Assembly: GCA_050943435.1 (NCBI GenBank)
Contig: JBMNPE010000014.1
Location: 1 to 25,555 of the forward strand
DNA: 25,555 nucleotides
Direction of reading: 5' to 3'
Source of the DNA: RGIG5675 sp050943435
Lineage (GTDB): Bacteria > Bacillota > Clostridia > Oscillospirales > Ruminococcaceae
The translations under genes and the position numbers were made by a program. Positions 1 through 9,051 of this stretch are shown in pieces; within the stretch, counting starts at the first letter, position 1; every line of letters begins with the position of its first letter. Under the pieces are notes generated by a model that was not told where the DNA came from, ran no database searches, and was given only the letters and a program-made list of their open reading frames with translations.

Positions 1-27
1 GGGACATGCTGATTGACGACGCAGTTT

Positions 28-837
28 TCAGGCTTCGGCCTTCTGGTCCATGAGATAGAGCTTGTAGAGGGCTTCGCTGCCCATCTTGGAAAGTGTCTCA
101 ATGTCGTTCCTCGAGTGGCTGAGCTGGCTCTGCGGGTCGTATTCCTGGCCGCTGTCCTCCGTGGACATGCTGTGCAGGATGTTGTCGAGGCAGACAGCCA
201 TGGCGCCGCCCCTGAGACCCCAGATCCTCGTGAGGACGAGGATGATGCTCGTCTCCATCTCGCCGCCCAGGACATTGAGCCTCTTGAGGTCCTTGTAGAA
301 TTCGGCCCATCTCGACTGCCAGAAGTTGTTGAAGGATCCGCCCGGTTCAGGGCTGTTGGCGTAGAACGTATCCTGAGTCCTCGTGGTGCCGACGTGATAC
401 GGTATTCCCATGTCCTTTGCAGCGTCGATGCAGGCGCTGACCACGTCGTGGTCCGCAACGGCCGGGAATTCGACCGGAGCGTACATCTTGGAGCATCCGT
501 CATATCTGCAGGCGGAGTCAAATATGCACATGTCCCCGACCTTCACGTTGTCCTGGAAAGTGCCGCAGGTGCCTATCCTCAGGAAGGTCTTGACTCCTAT
601 CCTGGCGAGTTCCTCGATGCCTATTGCGGTGGACGGGCATCCCATGCCCGTGCTCATGCAGGAGATCGGCATCCCCTTGTACTTTCCGGTATAGGTGGTG
701 TACTCCCTGTTGACGGCCACCTCGTGGGCCTCGTCCCAGAATGAGGCCACAACCTTTACCCTGGCGGGATCTTCCGGAAGAAGCACATAGGGGGCAACGT
801 CCCCGACGTCCATCTGAATGTGATACTGCAGTGCCAT
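28..837 (-). CDS. udp: Uridine phosphorylase-like nucleoside phosphorylase
   Basis: Member of the PNP/UDP nucleoside phosphorylase family (269 aa), which splits nucleosides with phosphate into base and ribose-1-phosphate in cytosolic salvage. It aligns by eye with E. coli Udp along most of its length: His6, the NREYTTYTG stretch (residues 43-51), the STGMGCPSTAIGIEEL block (62-77), FLRIGT (85-90), EFPAVAD (123-129), HVGTT...DTFY (148-159) and the ribose-binding EMET (193-196). Two departures are visible. The phosphate-loop GDPxR is EDPAR (22-26), with Glu for Gly, and the Gln-x-Arg uracil-reading pair that follows DTFY in E. coli is not evident. Substrate is therefore uncertain. An AAAGGAAG Shine-Dalgarno lies 7 nt before the ATG. 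It sits 63 nt behind glyA, with only a small CAGGC/GCCTG hairpin (868-881) between, so co-transcription is likely. Confidence 0.88.
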   Translation of the reverse strand: MALQYHIQMDVGDVAPYVLLPEDPARVKVVASFWDEAHEVAVNREYTTYTGKYKGMPISCMSTGMGCPSTAIGIEELARIGVKTFLRIGTCGTFQDNVKVGDMCIFDSACRYDGCSKMYAPVEFPAVADHDVVSACIDAAKDMGIPYHVGTTRTQDTFYANSPEPGGSFNNFWQSRWAEFYKDLKRLNVLGGEMETSIILVLTRIWGLRGGAMAVCLDNILHSMSTEDSGQEYDPQSQLSHSRNDIETLSKMGSEALYKLYLMDQKAEA

Positions 838-900
838 GTCAAAACTTCCTTTCGTTGAATCTGTCTTCAGGCTTATGCCTGTGTTCTCCAGTTATTAGCT

Positions 901-2154
<1,254 letters not shown>

Positions 2155-2185
2155 ATGTCATCCTCCATGAGATTTCTCTGGATAT

Positions 2186-2213
2186 TCTATACCCTGCGGC
2201 CTCGTGTTTACAA
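2186..2213 (-). promoter_or_regulatory. Putative sigma-A promoter of glyA
   Basis: On the minus strand, TTGTAA (2208-2213) is followed after 16 nt by TATAGA (2186-2191), or after 18 nt by TAGAAT (2184-2189). This would give a short leader ending in the GGAGG of glyA. Assigned from consensus similarity only. Confidence 0.45.
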
Positions 2214-2237
2214 TCGCTTCACTTCCCCCTCATTCAC

Positions 2238-2265
2238 TTCCATGCTTTGAGTCCTCTGCTATAAT
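2238..2265 (+). promoter_or_regulatory. Putative extended -10 promoter of the glycosyltransferase
   Basis: A perfect TATAAT (2260-2265) is preceded by TG one base upstream (TGCTATAAT), an extended -10. The -35 is weak (TTCCAT, 2238-2243, 16 nt spacer). The leader to the ATG at 2339 would be about 70 nt. Confidence 0.5.
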
Positions 2266-2338
2266 GGTTAAAGAATTTTGAGAACCGCGTCATGACATAG
2301 GGCGATCCGGCGGTTTCCTGCTTTGCGGAGGAAACAGT

Positions 2339-3559
2339 ATGAAAATCGGTGAATTCACCGACAGCTTCATTCCTGTCGTCGACGGTGTCGGAAGAGTGGT
2401 ATCAGCTTACTGCTGTGAACTGGGGAAGAGGGACAACGAGGTCTATGTGATATCCCCCATGACCGACACCGGATACAGGGGCAAATATCCTTTCGAAATA
2501 GTGGATTTCTTATCCAAAGCTCTTCCCGGGGGCCTCCCCTGGAAGCAGGGCATACCCAACACGGACCAGCACTTCCAGAAGCGCATGAAGGACATCAGCT
2601 TCGAGATAGTGCACTCGCACAGCCCGTTCATAACCGGGCTCAGCGCATTGAGATACGCCAACAAGTACAATATCCCTATAGTTTCCACATTCCATTCCAA
2701 ATACTACGACGACTTCCTGATGTTCACCCACAGCAAGATGGTCTCGGACATCGGCGTAAAGGCAGTGCTCGAATACTATTCCCACTGCGACGAGGTGTGG
2801 GCCGTGAGCTCATCCACCGCGGCGGTGCTGGAGGACTACGGATATTCCGGGCACATTGAGGTCATGGAGAACGGCACAGATCCCCTGAAGCCCGAGGAAT
2901 GCGGGGATCCTGATGAAATACGGCGCAAGTACCGCATCCCTGAGAGGCCGGTTCTGCTGTTTGTGGGACAGCTCAACTGGAAGAAGAATATTCTTCTCAT
3001 TCTGGAGGCCTGCGCAATCCTTAAATCGAGGGGAGAGAGGTGCACTCTCATTCTCGCCGGGATGGGGCCGCACGAGGATGAAATAAAGGATAAGGCCCGT
3101 GATCTCGGGATAAAGAGCGACGTCATTTTCACAGGCCACGTGGAATCCATCAAGGAGCTCGACGGGATCTACAGGGCGGCTGACATATTCACGTTCCCGT
3201 CTCTATACGACAATGCCCCGATGGTGGTGAGGGAGGCAGCCCGCGCAGGCACTCCTTCCGTGCTCGCAAGGGACGGAAGCGCCGCCGAAATAATAGAGGA
3301 CGGCGTCAACGGCAGGCTGTGCGGCAACAGTGCCGAGGACCTTGCGAGGGTGATCTCCGAGATGCTGTCCGACAGGGAAAAGCTGCATGCCATGGGAGAA
3401 GCGGCGAGAAAAACCACCCCGATCCCCTGGGAAAAGATCATCGACAAGGTCGAGAACCGGTACAGATACCTGATAGAGAACCACAGGCCCTCCAAGAAAT
3501 TCACGGAAGAAAGGGAAAGGTTCCTCAGGCACCTGGGCGAGGCAGAATTTCAGGAATAA
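2339..3559 (+). CDS. Glycosyltransferase family 4 (GT-B fold)
   Basis: A 406 aa retaining glycosyltransferase of the GT4 type, which transfers a sugar from a nucleotide donor to a lipid or polysaccharide acceptor at the cytoplasmic membrane face. The N-terminal acceptor domain opens KIGEFTDSFIPVVDGVGRVV (residues 2-21) with the glycine-rich loop, then VHSHSPF and STFHSKYYDD. The C-terminal donor domain has LLFVGQLNWKKN, LILAGMGP, VIFTGHV and LYDNAPMVVREAARAGTPSV, where Asp replaces the first Glu of the E-x7-E motif, a form I believe is common in clostridial relatives. There is no signal peptide or membrane segment. GGAGG lies 7 nt before the ATG. Neighbours do not identify the acceptor; a glycolipid product is a guess from family resemblance. 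Confidence 0.9.
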   Translation: MKIGEFTDSFIPVVDGVGRVVSAYCCELGKRDNEVYVISPMTDTGYRGKYPFEIVDFLSKALPGGLPWKQGIPNTDQHFQKRMKDISFEIVHSHSPFITGLSALRYANKYNIPIVSTFHSKYYDDFLMFTHSKMVSDIGVKAVLEYYSHCDEVWAVSSSTAAVLEDYGYSGHIEVMENGTDPLKPEECGDPDEIRRKYRIPERPVLLFVGQLNWKKNILLILEACAILKSRGERCTLILAGMGPHEDEIKDKARDLGIKSDVIFTGHVESIKELDGIYRAADIFTFPSLYDNAPMVVREAARAGTPSVLARDGSAAEIIEDGVNGRLCGNSAEDLARVISEMLSDREKLHAMGEAARKTTPIPWEKIIDKVENRYRYLIENHRPSKKFTEERERFLRHLGEAEFQE

Positions 3560-3758
3560 AGCATCATTTTCAGGCCTTTGCCTCGATTTAACATGCATTT
3601 TTCTTTATTTTTATCCCTTTATTGCGCATTTTTGTAAACACCGGAGCCAAATTGTTATATATAATAATTAACAAAGGGAGAGGGCAGGCAGAAGGAAGGA
3701 TTCCGCACGGCCTGCGCGTTATCCCATGATTAAATGATCCAGGAGGATAAAGCATATC
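3560..3758 (+). other. Intergenic region before the zinc-ribbon gene
   Basis: About 200 nt, T-rich in its first half. No convincing terminator follows the glycosyltransferase; the only candidate is a 4-bp AGGC/GCCT hairpin at about 3570-3585 with a delayed T-rich stretch. The second half holds the promoter listed separately and a purine-rich leader of roughly 90 nt. No gene is seen. Confidence 0.5.
3632..3661 (+). promoter_or_regulatory. Putative promoter of the zinc-ribbon membrane protein
   Basis: TTGTAA (3632-3637) and TATATA (3656-3661) are 18 nt apart, with a perfect TATAAT also starting at 3660. The element lies in the AT-rich part of the gap and leaves about 90 nt of leader. Confidence 0.45.
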
Positions 3759-5249
3759 ATGGTATGTCCAAGATGCGGAGCGGAGATAAAGGAAAACCAG
3801 AACTTCTGCCCGAAATGCGGATATCCGCTGAAAGCCCAGGCCGGCAGCAGTGCCCAGCCAGCTGAGCCGGCGGAGAATCCCGCCCAGCCTCAAGAGCAGA
3901 ATGTACAGAGTCAGCCACAGGGCAGTCCGCAGCAGCAGACCCAGCCCCAGGGCTATGGGCAGTATCCACAGAACGGCCAGCAGTATCCGCAGAACCCGCA
4001 GCAGTACGCCAAGCCGAAAAAGTCAAAGACGGGCCTCATAATAGGCCTGATATGCGCAGTTGTAGTCATCGCGGCTGTGTGCGTCTATGTGTTCGTGTTC
4101 GGCGCGACTCTCGACATCAACAAATATGTCACTGTCACGATTGACGGACCCACGGGTTACGCTACAGCCACCGTAGACGCCGACATTGACTCCCTGGCGG
4201 ACAGATGGGGCAAGAAGATCTACAATTCCATAGACAGCATCTATCTGGACAGCAGCGATCTGGGCATAGATCTCACGACGGCAACCGACGAGGAGAAGTA
4301 CAGGGCTGCTGCAGAGTTTCTGGTGACCCTGGTGGAGTATGAAGGCTATTTTGACAAGGAAGATAACATCTCAAACGGCGACACTGTCACCTATTACCTA
4401 AGCGACACCGGGCTCGAGTATCTTCTGGAAGAGATGATGCCAAAGCTCAAGTACAAGGTTGATGACATCACGGTGGAAGTGAGCGGCCTTGAAGAGGCCC
4501 CCACGTTTGACGCCTTTGAGGGGATATCGATCACGTATGACGGGGCATATCCCTATGCCTACGCCGCCGTAGAGGACAATTCGCCGGGATATTATACCGA
4601 CTACCTGTACTACACCATCGATAATTACTCCTATGTGAGCGAGGGCGATACCATCACCGTCACGATCGACGGGACATATTCGGGCGAATCCGTAGCTTCA
4701 GTATGCCTCGACCAGTTCGGTGCAGTGCCTGCAGAAATGTCCAAGACATTCACCCTTACAGGGGTTCCGTATTATGCTACTTCACTTTCGGACATCCCGC
4801 AGACGGCGACAGATGAGCTCATCAGCATATACAATGACTACGCTGCCACTGCAGACAACGGCGAAGGAGTGAGCCAGGCCAGCATTGAGTATGTGGGCAG
4901 CTACCTGCTGCACTGCAAGGAAGGCATGGAGAGCGAATACCGCTACAACTACTACTACCTCATATTCAAGGTCACTGACCATGTAGAATATCAGACCCTC
5001 AACGCAGACATCAGCTACTACTACCTGATGACCTATACAAACCTCGTTGTGAACGGAGACGGCACAGTGACAGTCGACGATTACTACATAACCTATGACG
5101 ATCCATCAAGTTCCATGGAGGTCACTGCAGAAGACGGGCAAATATACACGTTCACATACTACGGGTATGAATCGGTGGACCAGATCTACCAGAACATGAT
5201 AGAGCCCGACCTCGATGAATACGACATGGAGACCACAATCACTCAGTAA
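3759..5249 (+). CDS. Zinc-ribbon, single-pass membrane protein of unknown function
   Basis: A 496 aa protein with three visible parts. Residues 3-20 form a zinc ribbon (CPRC...CPKC, Cys3, 6, 17, 20). Residues 28-86 are a Gln/Pro-rich linker with tandem QYPQN units. One hydrophobic helix (about 92-114), preceded by KPKKSK, implies a cytoplasmic N-terminus and an extracellular C-terminal portion of about 380 aa. That portion is rich in Tyr, Asp and Thr, looks beta-rich, and contains two related stretches, VTVTIDGPTGYATATV (near 124) and ITVTIDGTYSG (near 307), suggesting repeated beta-sandwich domains. Proteins of this design are common in Clostridia but have no known function. An AGGAGG lies 12 nt before the ATG, slightly far. 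It appears monocistronic, with its own promoter and terminator. Confidence 0.85.
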   Translation: MVCPRCGAEIKENQNFCPKCGYPLKAQAGSSAQPAEPAENPAQPQEQNVQSQPQGSPQQQTQPQGYGQYPQNGQQYPQNPQQYAKPKKSKTGLIIGLICAVVVIAAVCVYVFVFGATLDINKYVTVTIDGPTGYATATVDADIDSLADRWGKKIYNSIDSIYLDSSDLGIDLTTATDEEKYRAAAEFLVTLVEYEGYFDKEDNISNGDTVTYYLSDTGLEYLLEEMMPKLKYKVDDITVEVSGLEEAPTFDAFEGISITYDGAYPYAYAAVEDNSPGYYTDYLYYTIDNYSYVSEGDTITVTIDGTYSGESVASVCLDQFGAVPAEMSKTFTLTGVPYYATSLSDIPQTATDELISIYNDYAATADNGEGVSQASIEYVGSYLLHCKEGMESEYRYNYYYLIFKVTDHVEYQTLNADISYYYLMTYTNLVVNGDGTVTVDDYYITYDDPSSSMEVTAEDGQIYTFTYYGYESVDQIYQNMIEPDLDEYDMETTITQ

Positions 5250-5267
5250 TCTGCCGGGCATAAGCAG

Positions 5268-5304
5268 AGGCCTGCATATCATGATGATATGCAGGCCTTA
5301 TATT
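5268..5304 (+). terminator. Intrinsic terminator after the zinc-ribbon gene
   Basis: A perfect 12-bp stem, GGCCTGCATATC (5269-5280) with GATATGCAGGCC (5286-5297), closes on an ATGAT loop and is followed on the plus strand by TTATATTATT. It separates this gene from the convergent SDR gene. The minus-strand side lacks a T-tract, so it probably acts in one direction. Confidence 0.8.
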
Positions 5305-5323
5305 ATTCCCGTGTCCCCCGACC

Positions 5324-6133
5324 CTATTTTGAATATATGCTCCCTATTATCCTGTTTGCAGGCCTCCACGGGATCAGCCTGAGCGCCAGCTCCGCTGCCT
5401 TGTACTGGAATCCTATAGTGTACATCGGTTTGCCGCTCCTGCTCAAAGCTACATCCGCAACATACCTGCCGGCCTTTTCAGCGGACATGCCGCTTCTCTC
5501 GTCCTTTTCCATCTTGGCTACGGACCTCGAGACCCTGCCTCCGTAGAGGGTGTCGCCTTCCGCATTCTTGATCCTCGCCGCGGTGAACCCCGTGGCGGTG
5601 TCGCCCGGCTTCACTGCAGCCACCCTTATCCCGAACGGCCTGAGCTCGTTTGCGAGTGCGAGGGTGTAGCTGCTTATGGCTGCCTTTGAGGCGGAATAAT
5701 AGGCCTGGAACGGGATCGGCACATCGGCCGCGACAGAGCTTATATTGACTATCTTTCCCTTTGTCTTCCTGAGATAGCCTATGCAGGCCCTGTTCACTAT
5801 GACTGTCCCGAAAAAGTCGACGTCCATGAGCCTTCTGGCGTCAGAGGTTTCAGTTTCCTCTATGGCCCCGGAAATGCCGAATCCCGCGCAGTTGACCACT
5901 ATGTCTATCCTTCCGGTCCTGCCGGCTATTTCCTTTACTGCCGCATCGACAGATGCCTCGTCTGAGACGTCGCATGAGATGTGGCTTATACCGTCTTCTC
6001 CGTTACCGTGCCTGCTCAGGTCGAAGACATTCGCGCCTTCATCGCTCAGAAATCTCGCAGTCCAGAGCCCTATGCCGGAGCTGCCTCCGGTCACAACCGC
6101 CGTGAGCCCAACGGCCCTTTTTTTATGTCCCAT
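5324..6133 (-). CDS. Short-chain dehydrogenase/reductase (classical SDR)
   Basis: A 269 aa NAD(P)-dependent oxidoreductase of the classical SDR family. The Rossmann motif TGGSSGIG is at residues 15-22, the adenine-binding Asp at 55 (CDVSD), NCAG at 81-84, the catalytic Ser at 132-133 (NISSVA) and YSASK at 146-150. The C-terminal tail (LRLIPWRPANRIIGSIY) is hydrophobic and basic, as in SDRs that touch membrane lipids; the substrate is unknown. The frame is open further upstream to 6193, but the ATG at 6133 is preferred: AAGAGGAAG lies directly before it, and the longer version would run through the terminator hairpin at 6147-6175. It is the last gene of the minus-strand series that begins with the GNAT gene. 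Confidence 0.9.
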   Translation of the reverse strand: MGHKKRAVGLTAVVTGGSSGIGLWTARFLSDEGANVFDLSRHGNGEDGISHISCDVSDEASVDAAVKEIAGRTGRIDIVVNCAGFGISGAIEETETSDARRLMDVDFFGTVIVNRACIGYLRKTKGKIVNISSVAADVPIPFQAYYSASKAAISSYTLALANELRPFGIRVAAVKPGDTATGFTAARIKNAEGDTLYGGRVSRSVAKMEKDERSGMSAEKAGRYVADVALSRSGKPMYTIGFQYKAAELALRLIPWRPANRIIGSIYSK

Positions 6134-6146
6134 ATTTCTTCCTCTT

Positions 6147-6175
6147 AAAAAACGTGCCGGACACCATGTCCGGCA
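6147..6175 (-). terminator. Intrinsic terminator between the M20 hydrolase and SDR genes
   Basis: On the minus strand, TGCCGGACA (6167-6175), loop TGG and TGTCCGGCA (6155-6163) form a perfect 9-bp stem, followed by CG and a run of six T (6147-6152). It ends abgA-like transcripts just before the Shine-Dalgarno of the SDR gene, so SDR expression would depend on read-through or an unseen promoter. Confidence 0.8.
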
Positions 6176-6196
6176 GCAGTGCAGTGCTGGCACAGC

Positions 6197-7498
6197 TCAT
6201 TTCTTGTTTGTCATCCCTATCATGTTGCAGACGAGCCTGGAAGCCACGTTCAGCATCTTCTCGTCGACATCGAACCTGTCGCTGTGGTTCGGGAACCTCG
6301 AACCTGCCGAAGCCAGGAAGAAAGTGGCGTGTCCGCCGTGCTCCTGCACCTTGTGCATTAGTGTTGTGAAGTCCTCGGAAGAGCCGCTGCCCCTGTCAGA
6401 AGCCTTCTCAACCCTCATAACCCCGTCCGTCATCAGGGCGGCTTTTTCGGTTATCTCATCGAGTTCCCTGTCGCACCTGGCCCCGGAGGCCTTTCCGACA
6501 ACCTCATATGAGAAGCCGCAGCCGTGCATATCGCCGGCGCTCTTTGCTATTTCTAGAAGCCTTTTTGCCATAAAGTCGCAGGAATCCTGGTTTTCCCCGC
6601 GCACCTCGCACTCCATGTCCGCAAATGAGGGAATCACGTTCCTGCCCGTGCCTGCATTGAGAGTCCCGACATTCACCCTGGTATAGCCCCTGGAGGTCCT
6701 CGAGATCGCCATTATGTTGAGTGCGGCAGTGGCTGCCGCAAGCAGGGCGTTCTTCCCGAGTTCAGGGGATCCGCCGGCGTGTGCTGCAGCACCCCTGTAG
6801 TGCAGGTCGAACTTCTCACTCACGCTGAAAGCGCACGACCCGGTCACTACAAGTCCGCTGGTCCCGGGGCACACATGACCTGCGAATATGTTGTCCACGC
6901 TGTCAAAAAGCCCGCTCTCAGCCATCGAGGAGGCTCCGCGGAGGCCCTCTTCGCCGGGCTGGAACACCAGCAGGACCTTCCCCCTCAGCTGGTCGAGGCA
7001 TTTCGACAGGATAGCTGCAGTGCCGATGCCTATTGCCGCATGGGCGTCATGGCCGCAGCCGTGGAATAGGCCGTCGTGCACCGACCTGAATCCGAGCTTT
7101 GCAGGAAGGTGGTCCGGGTTGTCTGATTCGACGGCGTCTATGCAGTCTATGTCGAATCTAACGGCAGTCACCGGTCCCGGCCTGCCCGTGTCGAGAATTC
7201 CCACAGCTCCGGTGTATCCACCGCGCATCTTTTCTATCAGCTCGGGATCCGCGCCTTCATCAACGGCCCGCTGCATGCATGCCTCGAGCTTTTCCCCGGG
7301 CGGCACTCCGTACCGCTTTCCCTTTGTGTGTACTTCCCTTCCATATAAAAGCGGGACGCCGAATTCATTCAGCCTGTCGATGATCTTCGACGTGGTCCTG
7401 AACTCAGTCCAAGCGTCCTCCGGGTATTTGTGTATATCTCTCCTGAACTCCGTCTGCATCTGCAGTACGGCATTCATGTCTGTCCCTGTGAAATCCAT
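6197..7498 (-). CDS. AbgA-like M20 metallo-amidohydrolase
   Basis: A 433 aa cytosolic M20-family metalloenzyme that resembles E. coli AbgA, the subunit of p-aminobenzoyl-glutamate hydrolase, along its length. Shared marks are FRRDIHKYPEDAWTEFRT (18-35), GYTGAVGILDTGRPGPV (94-110), the metal-binding HGCGHDAH (146-153), QPGEEG (180-185), GTGRNVIPSF and the terminal FDVDEKML. The start is uncertain. An in-frame ATG at 7543 overlaps the upstream gene; the ATG at 7498 lies 17 nt after that gene's stop; the ATG at 7477 has AGGGA just before it. I use 7498. No abgB-like second subunit is adjacent, so it may hydrolyse another N-acyl or amide substrate such as a folate fragment or dipeptide. It is probably transcribed with the GNAT gene. 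Confidence 0.87.
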   Translation of the reverse strand: MDFTGTDMNAVLQMQTEFRRDIHKYPEDAWTEFRTTSKIIDRLNEFGVPLLYGREVHTKGKRYGVPPGEKLEACMQRAVDEGADPELIEKMRGGYTGAVGILDTGRPGPVTAVRFDIDCIDAVESDNPDHLPAKLGFRSVHDGLFHGCGHDAHAAIGIGTAAILSKCLDQLRGKVLLVFQPGEEGLRGASSMAESGLFDSVDNIFAGHVCPGTSGLVVTGSCAFSVSEKFDLHYRGAAAHAGGSPELGKNALLAAATAALNIMAISRTSRGYTRVNVGTLNAGTGRNVIPSFADMECEVRGENQDSCDFMAKRLLEIAKSAGDMHGCGFSYEVVGKASGARCDRELDEITEKAALMTDGVMRVEKASDRGSGSSEDFTTLMHKVQEHGGHATFFLASAGSRFPNHSDRFDVDEKMLNVASRLVCNMIGMTNKK

Positions 7499-7515
7499 GA
7501 TTCGAGGCGGTCCCG

Positions 7516-8013
7516 TCAGCTGTCGGAGAGCTTGAGCTCCCACGTCTCATCCAGCACCGGCGTCTCCCTCCACTCTGTCCTCTCTTCGGTTTTCACGAGG
7601 GAAAATCCGTTCTTGATGAAAAAGAGGATTCCGGTCCTCAGGGTGCTCGGGATGCTCGCAGTGAGTTTTGAATACTCCCATTCGACGGCGCTCCCGAGGG
7701 CCACCTCCATCAGGTGGGTCCCCACGCCTTTCTTCCTCATGCCCTTCGGGACTGCGAGAAAGGCTATCCTCCCGGTGTCGGGCTCAAAAGTCCTCTTGAG
7801 TCCTATGACGCCGACAGGCTCGCCCTCCAGTTCGGCTACCCACATGTCCTCCCTGTGCTTGGTAGTGGAAGTGGCAAATTCGCGCACATCGTTGAGAAGG
7901 TCCTGCAGATATTTTTCGCTGAAGGCATATTCATCGCGGTATACAGCGGTTTCGCAGCTTTCTATGAATTCAAGGTCTTCTTCAGAGCAGTGTCTTATTC
8001 TCAGTTCAGCCAT
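7516..8013 (-). CDS. GNAT family N-acetyltransferase
   Basis: A 165 aa GCN5-related acetyltransferase. The acetyl-CoA pyrophosphate loop is RKKGVGTHL (93-101), preceded by the beta-4 strand IAFLAVPKGM, and the N-terminal half is of GNAT type (GEPVGVIGLKRT, 65-74). The substrate cannot be read from the sequence. The frame extends to 8076, but the ATG at 8013 fits the family start (AELRIRHCSEEDLEFIE), has GGGAGG about 12 nt upstream, and places a good promoter entirely outside the gene. It leads a probable unit with the M20 hydrolase 17 nt downstream; a link between acetylation and deacylation of the same compound is possible but speculative. Confidence 0.85.
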   Translation of the reverse strand: MAELRIRHCSEEDLEFIESCETAVYRDEYAFSEKYLQDLLNDVREFATSTTKHREDMWVAELEGEPVGVIGLKRTFEPDTGRIAFLAVPKGMRKKGVGTHLMEVALGSAVEWEYSKLTASIPSTLRTGILFFIKNGFSLVKTEERTEWRETPVLDETWELKLSDS

Positions 8014-8047
8014 ACAGCACCATTTCCTCCCGCATATTTCCGATTCG

Positions 8048-8076
8048 ATTCTATTCCCCGACTGGTCCGTTTTCAA
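8048..8076 (-). promoter_or_regulatory. Promoter of the GNAT/M20 hydrolase unit
   Basis: On the minus strand, TTGAAA (8071-8076) and TAGAAT (8048-8053) are exactly 17 nt apart. The start point would be near 8041, giving a leader of about 30 nt that includes the GGGAGG. This is one of the best consensus matches in the window. Confidence 0.7.
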
Positions 8077-8109
8077 GAAGAAGAGGCGATGTCATGCACT
8101 CAGGACATC

Positions 8110-9015
8110 TCAGACCGGAACTGCGAATTTCACCGCCTTCTGGAGATTCTCTATCTCGAACTTTTCAGCCTGGATGCCCTCGCCGTCGAGGCTCATCCCG
8201 ATCGGCTCGTCGGCCTCAACTGTTATCTTCCTTGCCCTCCTGTACTCGACCAGGTCCTGGCATGCAGGGTCGCTGAGGTGCTCGCCCTTTATGTATTTTG
8301 GAATCATACCGAGCATCTTTCTCCTGGAAATGGGCTTTATCATGGAAACTTCCATGAGGCCGTCGTTGTTTATGGAGCGAGGTGCACACTTGAACATGCT
8401 TCCGACATAAGTGCCGTTTGCCACGGTGCACAGGAGCAGCTTTCCGTCTGGGTTGATGACCTCCCCGTCCACGGTGATTTTTCCCTTGTTCACTATGTTC
8501 GACATGAAGCCAATGAGGACTCCCTGGGCATACGCAACCTTGCCGCCCCTCAGGGGCTTTCTCTTTATTCTCATGATGTTGTCGGCGACAATATAGTCAA
8601 ATCCGAAATCCACGACGTTAATCGAGCACATTATGTCGTTTACGCGCATGACGTCGACCTTCTCGTCCCTGGCATGCACAAGAGCGGCAATGTCCAGGAA
8701 CCGGTCCGCCCCGCCGTAATACTTCACGTAGTCGTTCCCCGTGCCGCAGGGATAACTCGTGAGGGATGCGTTCCCATATCCTATCATTCCGTTGAGCACT
8801 TCGTTGAGGGTTCCGTCGCCTCCGCAGGCATAGAACCTCATCTCCTCGCCGGGATGGTTTTCACAGTAATCTCTCACGTAGCTGACTATCTCCTTGGGGG
8901 CAGTGCTGACATGCACCGTCTTGTCTATTCCGGAGATTGTATTGAGCTTTTCAGACAGCGCCGTGGCACTGTTCTTGTTCCCGGCCGCAGGATTAATCAC
9001 GAATATATGCTTCAC
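8110..9015 (-). CDS. Diacylglycerol kinase / lipid kinase family protein
   Basis: A 301 aa soluble lipid kinase of the DagK/LCB5/YegS family, which phosphorylates diacylglycerol or a related lipid with ATP at the membrane. Visible motifs are the N-terminal VINPAAGNKNS (6-16), the nucleotide-binding GGDGTLNEVLNG (65-76) and PCGTGNDYVKY (89-99), followed by the YegS-type beta-sandwich domain ending in a VEADEPIGMSLDGEGIQ region. The start codon is GTG (9013-9015 on the complement), with AAGGAG 10 nt upstream. Recycling of diacylglycerol from glycolipid or lipoteichoic acid synthesis is the usual role of such genes in Bacillota. It has its own upstream promoter candidate and is separated from the GNAT gene by 96 nt that hold another promoter. 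Confidence 0.9.
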   Translation of the reverse strand: MKHIFVINPAAGNKNSATALSEKLNTISGIDKTVHVSTAPKEIVSYVRDYCENHPGEEMRFYACGGDGTLNEVLNGMIGYGNASLTSYPCGTGNDYVKYYGGADRFLDIAALVHARDEKVDVMRVNDIMCSINVVDFGFDYIVADNIMRIKRKPLRGGKVAYAQGVLIGFMSNIVNKGKITVDGEVINPDGKLLLCTVANGTYVGSMFKCAPRSINNDGLMEVSMIKPISRRKMLGMIPKYIKGEHLSDPACQDLVEYRRARKITVEADEPIGMSLDGEGIQAEKFEIENLQKAVKFAVPV

Positions 9016-9051
9016 GAAAAAATTGCTCCTTCTTTAGGAATGTTTAGGATT

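Noticed and set aside
13..744. A 243-codon plus-strand frame opposite the nucleoside phosphorylase gene
   Set aside because: Shadow of the udp-like gene on the other strand, which matches its family over the full length.
3559..3640. A terminator after the glycosyltransferase gene
   Set aside because: The only hairpin is a 4-bp AGGC/GCCT stem with a distant T-rich stretch; too weak to call.
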